Source: Hemicordylus capensis (taxonomy: Eukaryota > Chordata > Lepidosauria > Squamata > Cordylidae). Taken from it: 64,000 bases of DNA. Positions 47,017 to 64,000 of this stretch are shown here, in pieces. Every line of letters begins with the position of its first letter. Positions within the stretch are counted from its first letter, which is position 1. Position numbers and translations under genes: made by a program. The DNA lies in assembly GCF_027244095.1 (NCBI RefSeq), contig NC_069659.1, positions 26,382,501-26,446,500 on the forward strand, given 5' to 3'. The notes beneath the pieces are model-generated. The model saw nothing but the letters and a program-made list of their open reading frames with translations, was not told where the DNA came from and searched no databases.

Positions 47017-47551
47017 TCTATATATTTAATTATCTGAGGCAGGGATTCTCAATGTTGGGTCCCCAGCTGTTAGTGGACTTCAGCTCTCATAACCTCCAGC
47101 TCCAATGGCCTTTGGTTGGGGATTATGGGAGTTGAAGTCCAATAACATCTGGGGACCCAACATTGAGAATCCCTGCTCTAAGGCATACCCATGGCTAATC
47201 CCATGTGTGGCAGCTCTTGCGAGAGTTCAGAGAGCTGCCGGATAGCCATGGGACGGGTGGGAGGGAGGAAAATGGTGGCTGCAGCCGGCGATGAAAACGC
47301 CGGCCGGCCAGCCAGAAAGGGGGGGGGGGCAGGAGAAGAAGCCGGCCGGACCTCCTGCCAGCCAGCTAGCCAGCCGGCCAGAAAGGAGGGGTAAAGAAAG
47401 TTGTGGGGGAAGAAGTCAGTGCCTGGCTGGCCAGAAAGCATAGGGTGGGGGCAAGAAAAAGGCGGCATGCAGGCCAGCAGTGGAGGAAGGTGGCGGTGGG
47501 GGGGTGATGGGCTGGCTGGAGGCGCAGATGCTCTGTGCCTGGCCCAGCTAG
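47017..47551 (+). mobile_element. Non-autonomous Helitron, copy 1
   Basis: Begins TCTATATATTTAATTATCT after an A and ends in CTAG before a T. Just before the end is a hairpin, GGCGCAGA-TGC-TCTGTGCC (8-bp stem), the classic Helitron terminator. No terminal inverted repeats or target duplication. A 136-bp hAT MITE sits 23 bp inside the 5' end. No Rep/helicase gene. Confidence 0.88.
47040..47175. mobile_element. Palindromic hAT MITE nested in the Helitron
   Basis: CAGGGATTCTCAATGTTGGG opens a hairpin with long, nearly matching arms. Flanks atctgagg and ctctaagg agree at 6/8. Removing it restores a Helitron 5' end like copy 2 (tctaaggcatacc). Confidence 0.9.
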
Positions 47552-48499
47552 TATCCTCTATTCCTCCTAATGCATAAGAAGTCATTCTGGTCCCCCAAAT
47601 ACATGAAGCTCGTTCCCCAACTGTAATTGAGTCATCTGGACTGGTCATCCATCTCGTAGGAGAGGGGAATCCCCAACCAGGCAGATGACCAGGGTTGGGG
47701 ATTTCCCTCCCCTCCTGGACGAATGACCAGCCCACAGGCTCAGTTACAGCCAGGGTGGGGCCAGAAGGCAGCGAGGGAGTGACTGCCAGTATCTAAGCAG
47801 CTGGGGCTCATTTCCCTGATTCCTCTCTAGCTTGTCAGTACAGGCCACAAACTATTTTCCAACCTGGCCCTCTGTTGCATTAAGAGAACATTATGTTTGA
47901 GCCCAACCACCAGCTTTAACCACAGGTTGTGACTAATCAGATTGGTGTGGTTTATTTAAACACAAAAGGCTAGAGCTCTGTTTACTTTCTATTCCCCTCC
48001 ACTACCACCTATTTAGATAGCAGTTGTGGCTGAATCTGTCCGTACAACAGATAGAAAGGGACTTTTCAAATGTCTGCATGTGTGTGTGTGTGTGTGTGTG
48101 TAAGAGGAACATAAGGAGTGACATTTGATGTGAGGATATGGTTGTTAAAAGGTGATGACCCTACTTTTCATCTGTGAAATTCGGGAGAGTATGCCATTGC
48201 AGTGAATATATCATTTTTTCCAGGGTTATAGCCAGAATTTTTTCCTCAACTAAGAAAGTTTAGTTACTTGTCACCATTTGAGTTGCGAAGGATTAAAACA
48301 GCTTATGATGCAACTTTTGGAATTGTAATGTGTCATAGTGACAAATTGATATTTTTTTCCAGTAATTGTTGCATTATTTTTTATTTTTTTAAAAATCAGA
48401 TTTCTGAGTGCTGAAATTATAGAAGTCACACCAAAAGGTCTTAACTGTGAGGGAAACCCAGAGCATGGATGCTCTTTGGAAAGCAGGAGTGTACAATAA
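47552..48499. other. Unassigned spacer between Helitrons
   Basis: No gene recognised. A (TG)n run lies at 48,079-48,101 and T-rich tracts at 48,350-48,395. Short palindromes near 47,630-47,730 (catctggactggtcatcc and its inverse) suggest a small MITE remnant. Confidence 0.4.
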
Positions 48500-49378
48500 T
48501 CTATATATAATTTTCTAAGGCATACCCGTGGCTGATCCAGTGTGTGGCAGCTCTCACGAGAGTTTGCTAGCAGAAGTACCTGACTGGGCAGTGGGGATTC
48601 CATATGCAGATTGGGAGGACGAGACTGTGAGAGCAGAAGCACCATGGTGATTGGGCAGTGGGGATTACATATGCAGATAGGGAGGAGGAGCATGGTTAAG
48701 GTCAGTTGGAATGCAACTGTTACTGGTCGGAAGTTGTTCTTGATTTTACAGGAGAGGAATGAGTGTGTGTGTATGATAGTGGGCAGGGGTCTGCGAAGAG
48801 AGGGGTCGTGAGGGAGGAAAGAGTCCTAGGAGAAGGAGGCTGCCATTGTGTGAATTAGATGAGGGGACAAGATGAACAAGATCTATTAACTCAGGAAGAA
48901 GACAGAAAGAGAGAGAGGTGGGGGAGAGCATGGAAGAAAGACAGAGGTGAGGAGCGAGTGAAGGTGAGAGAAAGAGAGAAAAAGAAGGGATGGGAAGAGA
49001 GAAAGAAGGAAGGGTGAGGGATGGGCCTGAGCCTGTCAGTGGCCTGAGGGGAACAAGTGGCAATAGCAGCAGCAGCAGCAGCCAGGAAAGGCCCAGTCAA
49101 CCACTGCTGCTGTTTTGGGCTATCAAGGCCATTAGCGGAGGGAAGGAGAAAGGCAAGCAAGGTACAGGTCCGGGCCTGTCAGTGGCCTGAGGGGGACGAG
49201 TGGCCATGTTGGCGTAGGCAGCACTTGGTCAACCACTGCTGCTGCTGCTCCTGTGGGGAGGAGCAGGAGCAGGGCTCGGGTGACGGGGGAGAGATCTCTG
49301 AGGTGAGGGGGGCTGTGGCAGGGGGTGAGGGGAGCAATCAAGTCCTAGTGCACAGATGCTCTGCGCAGGTTAAGCTAG
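48500..49378 (+). mobile_element. Non-autonomous Helitron, copy 2
   Basis: 5' TCTATATATAATTTTCTAAGGC after an A; 3' hairpin TGCACAGA-TGC-TCTGCGCA then ggttaag and CTAG before a T. 879 bp. The interior is purine-rich with a tandem pair: gcctgtcagtggcctgaggggg recurs about 150 bp apart (49,030 and 49,175). This pair is absent from copy 1, so interiors differ while ends are shared. Confidence 0.88.
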
Positions 49379-50118
49379 TTCTGCTTACTAACTCGGCATT
49401 ATTTCTAGTAATTTCCAACTCAGTGCTACTCAGTCATCAAAAATAAGCACAAATGTGATTTTGCCAATAAAATGTCCTTCTTAATGTTAACGTAGTTGAT
49501 GACGCTCAAGCAACTACAAGAGCTAGGAGTTCCCAAATCCATATTCGCTGATTGGGCAATTCCCAATCCATTCCTCTCCCAAATTATCTTTTTGTCAGAA
49601 AGACACTCCTCATCAAAGAATGAGAACTTTGAATACGTTCGACTAGGACAATTTATTAGAAAATGTAAGTATGACATTTTAAAGGAAAAGTTGGCAAATC
49701 ACTTTTTCCAAAGGACGTGGTTATGCTGAAATTGAATGTCTTGTTTTGTTGGCTTTTCTGGTTTGTAAATGTACTAGAACAATTCCAGATGTAACAACAT
49801 GAGAAGAGGAAATGTGAACCTCTTGCATTTCCTCTTGCCATGTTTTTCTAACATATCTGGAATGAGTTGTTGGCAGCCAGTGGTAACTCAAGGAGAAGAG
49901 TGCTTGAAGAAGAGTGCTAAATTCTGCCCCCCTTGTGTGCATCCTCCTCACATTTTAAAAAGCAGGGGGCAGTAGGACATATTGCCACCACACTGATACC
50001 TCAATAATCAGTTGCCTGAGGTGACCACCTCACCCTGCGTCAAATAAAGGCCGCCCCTCTTGGCAGCTCCCTCGGTTAAAATGTAGAACTCTAGTAGAGG
50101 GACAGCTCAAACAGTAGA
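49379..50118. other. Unassigned spacer
   Basis: No gene or clear element recognised. Several short open frames overlap without any motif. Confidence 0.35.
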
Positions 50119-50280
50119 GGGGAGAGGGCATAACTCAGTGATAGAGAACATGTTTTCCATGCAGAAGGACTCAGGACCAGTCCCTTGAATCTCCAGTTAA
50201 AAGAACCTTAGGTAGCAAGACCTCTGCTTGAAGAGGTGATTCCAGCCAGAATAGATGAAACTGGGCTACATGATTAGCTT
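50119..50280 (+). mobile_element. tRNA-headed SINE, diverged
   Basis: gagggcataactcagtgatagagaac (A box) and atgcagaaggactcaggaccagtccc (B-box region), followed by a poorly matching body. Confidence 0.6.
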
Positions 50281-50456
50281 CCCCCCTGGCGAATCAATTC
50301 CTTAATCCAGGCCAGTATTTCAGAATGCCCTGGATTAATTACAGGCAAGACCATCCCAGGACAGGAAGGGCAAGGGAAGATTTGTCTGTATGGGTGGATA
50401 TAGGTCTGTTCCTGTATGTAGAGAAAGAACTAGAACATCAAACCCTGTTTAAAAAG

Positions 50457-50958
50457 TAGGGGTGGGCTTGGAACAAAATGTGCATTCCATTCTGAGCTCA
50501 GAACAGAATGTAAATGCCTGGGATGTCCTGTTGGAACAACCAGCTGAGCCAGGTGTTCCAACGGAATGAGCTCAGAATGTTTTGAGTGTTCTGAACACCA
50601 TTGTGGAGGCCTGTTTCCCCCTGGCTGACTGGTTTTGGCACTGGCTTCCGATTGGCTTGCGATCTCCTTGCTTCTTAGCTGGCTTGTTTTCATACAAATA
50701 TTGTATATAACAAACCAACCAAGAAGCAAAGAGATCTCAAGCTATTTGGAAGCCAGCGTCAAAACCAGTCAGCCGGGGGGAAACAGGCCTCCAAAATGGT
50801 GCTTAGAATACTTGCATTCTGACTCAGAGTGGGATCATCCTGTTCCAAGCTCGAAACAGGCCCTTCATCTGAAGGGCATTCTGTTTCATGCTCGAAACAC
50901 TGAAATGGCCCATTTTGAGTTGGAATGTTTCAAGCTCAAAACATTTTGCACATCCCTA
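50457..50958. mobile_element. Foldback DNA element with TAGGG ends
   Basis: The ends TAGGGGTGGGC and gcacatcccta are inverted. Arms fold around about 50,700: ccccctggctgactggttttg against caaaaccagtcagccgggggg, and cttgcttcttagctggcttgtt against aaccaaccaagaagcaaag. Flanks are ttaaaaag and ttacaatg (6/8). Its ends are related to those of the element at 54,671-55,394. Confidence 0.82.
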
Positions 50959-51371
50959 TTACAATGTTTATTATGCATCCTGAGCATAATTCCTAAGGCT
51001 CCATGATTCTCTAACCATTACACTATTTCACATTCTAACTAAGAAGACACAGAGAGACTGCCCATTTCTCTCTAAATATACTTAATATTATAATGTGGGC
51101 ATTTCCATTGCTTTTTAATGGGCAAAATCCAGCCAAAGATAAGCAGTTTTATATTAGAGATAAATGAGAAACATAAAGCATGTGTTTGCCTCTCCCATTC
51201 AAATGAATAGTACCTAAATGCATTGTATTTTCTCACTGGAAGATACCCAGTGTATATTTCATGGCATTTTTCTTCAGGTGTTGTTACAGTATTTGATTGA
51301 GGGTCAATAAATAAGACCAGAGCAGCTCGTTGGCCATATGACATGAGTGGCTTTATGTGGAATTCAAACAG

Positions 51372-51700
51372 CTGCATTCACATAATCATAGCGATTCTAG
51401 TTAAAGAGTCAACCAGGATAACTGAGCCCCATGAAGTTGGTTGTGAGTATCCAGAATTTCTGAGCAATCCTGGTCACAAGAGAGTGGTCACAACTGTTGT
51501 AGTTAAACTGTATTTAAGCAGGCTGGATAACCAAGATCAGATCCGGATACCGGGTTAGCTATCCTGGCTAGCTGTAGTTTAACCACTGTGATTTGGCCAA
51601 GATTGCTCAGAAATTCTGGATTCTCACAATCAGCTCCATGGGGCTCAGCAATTCTGGTTAATACTTTAACCAGCATCACCATGATAGTGTGAACACAACC
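51372..51700. mobile_element. Foldback MITE
   Basis: ctgagccccatgaagttggttgtgagtatccagaatttctgagcaatc pairs with gattgctcagaaattctggattctcac...ggctcag about 120 bp later, so the arms are about 130 bp. Family and target duplication undetermined. Confidence 0.75.
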
Positions 51701-53044
51701 AACGTGGCCAAATAGTTGACCCAATTTTCTCATAGGGATCATGCGCTAGGCACATGGCCATGCAATTTATGCACTCAGGTTAGTGTGTGAGATAAGCCAT
51801 CAGAAGACTAAGAAGCATAAGAGTATGGGGGAGGGGGAAACCAATGAGGATTTATGATCTAATTAATATTAGCAAAATCCTTGGGGCTACTAAAAATAGA
51901 TAGCTTCATACCAGCCTTCTCATATTTTGGAGACTGCTCCCTGGTTGTATTTGCATCTCTTTGACTCAGTTACTGATCTTAGGATAAAGATTGAAAGTTT
52001 GTGCTTAAAGGCATATAATAGTCATTCAGTTATGAAAGACAGGGATATTGTTCTGGTAAAAGAAGCAATGCATTAATGACTGGCAGCACCAGAGGTTTGT
52101 ACCTTTCTGTGAAAGAGCCAACTCACAGACACCACCACAGTTGCCTACATCTCAGTCATGTCTTGTCTGGATTACTCCAATCAATGCACTCCATATGGGG
52201 CTAACCTTGAAGAATAATTAAAGGGGAAAGAAACTTTGGTTTACAGGGAAAGTTATGGATATGACTGCTCTAACTGAACTCCACAAAGCAAGTAAATTCA
52301 ATGGGTCATGATGTTTACATTTAATCTTAATGGTTAGCCTTTATTTTCAAGATATTACTCCTTCTCTGGGAAAGAATTCACCATTCAGCCCTGGCAGATG
52401 CTCTTCACAGCTGTTTTCATGGCAAAAGACAACAAAATGAGCAACTGCCCCCTCCCTTCTCTGTCCACTCACTCCCTTCCCCCTCCCCTTTTCTCCTCAA
52501 GAACATTCCAACGGAACATGTCAGAATTTGATTCTATTTTCTTATTTTGTAGAATTTCAAAATACCATCTATGATGCCATCTATTTTCTTGTTTTGTAGA
52601 AATTCAAAACATATTTATTTTGACAAACACATCAAGGAGACTTGTACAGAAGACAAACCATCTAAAGAGACCTCTCCCAAAGAAATTGAATCAGTCTGGG
52701 CCTTGCTATTTGTTTGCAGAATATCCCATTATAAACATGGGGGTGGGTGGGAGACCCAACTGTCATCTTGATGTTTCTTGTCTGCTTTTCAACTTCTGCA
52801 CCTCATAACTTTGCCATTTCCCCCATGGATTCAATAAAAAACTGAAACACTTATTGAGGAGGGGATTCTGAGCATAAAAGTTCTTGCACAAATAGTTCAC
52901 AGAAAGCTTTAGAAGCCACAGAAAGTTGAAGCAGGAGGATGCAGGTGAAATAACATGATAGAATGTTGTTTTACCTCTCCACGCACAATATACAGGGACT
53001 CCCATGCCCATGCAATTTGGAAACTGCATCTGTTGCAAAAGTGG
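51701..53044. other. Unassigned intergenic sequence
   Basis: No gene or repeat family recognised by eye. The sequence has ordinary composition, apart from a near-repeat of cttattttgtagaatttcaaaatac at about 52,540 and 52,590. Confidence 0.35.
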
Positions 53045-53640
53045 CAGCTAGGGTTCTGTCTGTATCTGCTTAGTGGAATCATATTATGCCCATTTTGAAA
53101 GAGCTGCACTGGCTGTTGATTCATTTCTGGATCCAATTCAAGGTGTTGGTTATCACCTGTAAAGCCCTTAAGGGTTTGGGTCCTGGATACCTGAAGGAAT
53201 GCCTGCTCCTGAAAATTTATAGCCACCTGACAAGGTCATTGGAGCAGCTCTGCTCTCTGTGCTGACCCTTTGAGAGGTTCAGTTGTTGTGCACATGAGTC
53301 ATGTCATTCTCAGTTGTTTGCCCTAGGCTTTGGGGAATGTCTGCTCCTTGGCTTCCCTTGTTTATTTATTGATTGATTTTGCGTATTTCTATGCCACCCA
53401 ATATATGTATCTCTGGGTGGTTTATGTAATAAGAATAATACTGTTGTCATTAAGAGGCAAGTAAAGATCTTACAGTTCATCCAGACCTTTGAGCTTTATA
53501 GAGTGTGCTGATTTCTCTGGTTTTTGCTATATCTGTTGCTTATTTCATTGTTTGTATTGTTGGTTGTTTTGATTGGGTTTTAATGGATTTGTTTGTTACA
53601 TTTCTAATTCTGCATAAAAATGTAGCTATAAGTAAATAAA
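53045..53640 (+). mobile_element. L2/CR1-type LINE 3' end with nested LINE tail
   Basis: Translates to CHFENELHWLL-like and FKVLVITCKALKGLGPGYLKECLL segments, the reverse-transcriptase C-terminal region, with stops afterwards. A minus-oriented LINE tail (tttatttattgattgattttgcg, inverse of gcggcat-type ends) interrupts at about 53,360-53,460. The element's own 3' UTR ends near ataagtaaataaat. Confidence 0.8.
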
Positions 53641-54334
53641 TTTAGAGACAAAATGGCTTCAGGGAAAGACACAACAGAAATTTTTAAGATAATGCACACA
53701 GCATGTGAAGAGAGGAAAGTTGTGTCTCTTGTAAAAGTGGGTCATGTGTTTCCTCCTTTGTGAGCCTCACTTCTGCAAGACTCAAATCTTTCACACAACA
53801 TCGGCGTTGTGCAGTTGCCATAATGCTGCTCTGAAGTGCGTAACAGTGTACAATGCTGTGTTGCCTCCATGCATTATGTTGCATGCACTGGCACTAGTGC
53901 GTTTGCGTCCTGTCCATTCTTTCACTTAATTAACTAAAAAGCCAAGAAGCTTTAAAATGCTTTACCTGTGGCTAGATTCCGACTCCATGACCTTCCAACT
54001 CCATCATTCTATGTGGGTGGTATTGATTGCCAATTGGGTACTTATAATATGGAATGGCAGCAGCTTCAGTGGCAGAATCATGAGTCCATTCCTGGGTCTG
54101 TTCCTGGGACTTAGCTCTACCACTCTGTCAAAGACTGCCGCCCAGCTCCAAGGTAGTGTTAAAGCTGGAACTAACCACAGCGTAGGACATTAACCAACCA
54201 CCCCCTCAACAGCATAAGGATGTGGCACTTAGGAGCTGCAATTTCCCAGCATTTTGGAACTTGAGGGAATATAGAAAGCTCTTAACACAACATGTTAAGC
54301 TGAATAAAAAGCTGATATAATTATCAATTTCTTT

Positions 54335-54445
54335 GATTAATTTATATCCTGCTCTATCCCAGGGGCTCAGAGCAGTTTACAGATTTTTTACAAAATAATC
54401 TTGCCCCCAAGGGGATCATCATCATCATCATCATCATCATCATTA
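54335..54445 (-). mobile_element. LINE-type 3' tail fragment
   Basis: The plus strand reads aatttatatcctgctctatccc and agcagtttacagattttttac, the inverse of L2/CR1-type 3' ends. A (ATC)n run follows at 54,416-54,443. Confidence 0.6.
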
Positions 54446-54670
54446 AAAGTTCTCAGAGGGGAGGGGCTAAATGGCAGTTGGTCTTTCTCTGGCTGAAGGA
54501 GGGGGCCTCCCTGCTTTTCCTCACCCTCTGTTGCAGCCTGAAGGAAATGGCTGCGGAGGACACAGTTCATATGATGAGGCATGAAAGACGGTTTAAGAAG
54601 CATTGGTTTAGGTTAATCTGTGTGGCACTATTCACTCTGCAGTGTTAAGGGGAATGTGGCTTTTAAGAAC

Positions 54671-55394
54671 TAGGGTTGTGCAAATCAATTAGTGGATGAA
54701 TCGATTCGAATAGAATCTGGGCAATTTGAGATATTGAACCTTGAATTGAATCACTCTTGAGGATGTTTACCAGATTCAAGGTTGCATCGAATCACACAAG
54801 TTTGAATTGATTTGGAAATTCAAGCCTCCATTTTGTTCCCAGTGTTCTCCATTTTGTCCCCTCCAAACTTCTGCCATAATTGCCAGGGGGGAATTTTTAG
54901 GAATTTTTAGGTGTGGATTCCCAGTTTCTTATATGTCGCTATTAGGCTAAGATCTTGTTTAGGGTCTAATTCATAGCAGCTATTGTTTTGTCCTGATTAT
55001 TATGTATTATATTACTGTTGGCATATTGTGTTTTTAATCTTGTTTTAATCTGTGTATGTTCTCTGTACGGCCTATGGCTGTAATAAATTGATTGATTGAT
55101 TCTCAGTTGTGAAATATCTTCGTCATAGAGAAGTCATTTCACAAACAAGAATCCACAACACATAAAAATTCCTAAAAATTCTCCCCTTTGCCCGATTCCT
55201 TTGGGGGTTGGGTGGCAGTTGGCCCCCATGGGACCCTGCCACCCAGCATGCTTTGGTGCCCCCTAGACCTTAAAAAATTGAACAAATCAGTTTGAATTCA
55301 AAGTGAATCAAATTCAAATCAAATCGATCCAGAATCAAAGGCAACAGATTTGAGCTTGAATTGAATTGCAAAGATCGATTTGTGCACATCCCTA
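54671..55394. mobile_element. TAGGG-ended DNA element with perfect 8-bp TSD and nested LINE tail
   Basis: Ends TAGGGTTGTGCAAATCA and tttgtgcacatcccta. ttaagaac is duplicated exactly at 54,663-54,670 and 55,395-55,402. The arms carry gaatcgattcgaat/aatcgatc phrases. A plus-strand LINE 3' end with a (TTGA) tail (aataaattgattgattgatt, ending near 55,100) has inserted in the middle. The 8-bp duplication fits hAT. Confidence 0.88.
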
Positions 55395-55550
55395 TTAAGA
55401 ACAACAAAGATTATACTAGATAGACCTATTAACTGGTTAATGCTATGACGTATGCTTGCATAAGAAGAAATAAACCAGGACCACCATATATAGAAACATA
55501 AATCTTTATATTGCTCAGCAACATACAAATTAACATTTAAATGCATTTTG

Positions 55551-55556
55551 TTTAAT
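55551..55556 (-). terminator. Possible polyadenylation signal of MMP gene B
   Basis: ATTAAA on the minus strand about 195 nt beyond the stop codon, in an A/T-rich 3' region. Variant signal, so tentative. Confidence 0.35.
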
Positions 55557-55748
55557 AATTAATTTATAAATATATTATTCCACTTTCCCCTTTAAAATAT
55601 ATTAATGCCCAAGTACAGGGTTTTTTTTCAGCCTCACAAACACAGAGTGGAGCATGTAATGCCAACACCAGCCAAACAGTCAGTGCTTGATGCATTGTGA
55701 AGCTGGGATTCCTCTGTTCTTGGCTACTTCCTTCTACTTCCATCCATG

Positions 55749-64000
<8,252 letters not shown>

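Noticed and set aside
47178-47735. 185-codon open frame on the minus strand, Pro/Ala/Ser-rich
   Set aside because: It overlaps the Helitron and its flank, has no domain or splice context, and its composition follows the GC-rich repeat.
48271-48693. 140-codon open frame on the minus strand
   Set aside because: It crosses a T-rich spacer into the Helitron 5' end; no conserved motif.

Overview
The window looks like a squamate reptile (lizard or snake) nuclear chromosome. The evidence is split protein-coding exons with GT/AG introns, several copies of a tRNA-headed SINE whose 3' end matches the Sauria SINE/BovB type, a decayed RTE/BovB-like LINE, L2/CR1-type LINE tails with tetranucleotide repeats, and many hAT-type, Tigger-like and Helitron DNA elements. 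No prokaryotic or viral gene organisation was seen.

The only host genes I can support are two matrix metalloproteinase (MMP) genes, both on the minus strand, head to tail. Gene A (CDS 41,093 down to 27,166) is complete: ten exons, 474 codons, with signal peptide, propeptide with cysteine switch, catalytic domain with the HExxHxxGxxH zinc site, acidic hinge and hemopexin domain closed by a terminal cysteine. Its promoter region carries a TATA box and an AP-1 site at the spacing typical of inducible MMP promoters. Gene B (exons at 62,839 to 55,749) is cut by the right edge of the window. Its last six exons are present, from the zinc-binding exon to the stop, and match gene A in exon order, phase and mostly in length. 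The pair therefore looks like part of the tandem MMP cluster known from other vertebrates. Both proteins would be secreted zinc endopeptidases acting on extracellular matrix. Neither has the full collagenase residue set near the zinc site, and gene B has a stromelysin-like long hinge. I could not settle exact orthology by eye.

Layout: 1-27 kb is gene-free and built largely from mobile elements (nested hAT elements at 2-7 kb and 9 kb, L2/CR1 LINE ends, 5S/tRNA composite SINEs, an RTE LINE at 19.3-20.1 kb). 27-41 kb is gene A with repeats in its introns. 41-55.7 kb is the intergenic space between the two MMP genes; it holds two inverted copies of a roughly 1 kb repeat, two non-autonomous Helitrons and several foldback elements. 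55.7-64 kb is the 3' half of gene B, with a roughly 740-bp foldback element and a SINE-in-MITE nest in its introns.

The most interesting non-gene signal is a composite SINE with a 5S rRNA-like head joined to a tRNA-like unit, present in about a dozen copies. There are also many clean target-site duplications that let insertion order be read directly.
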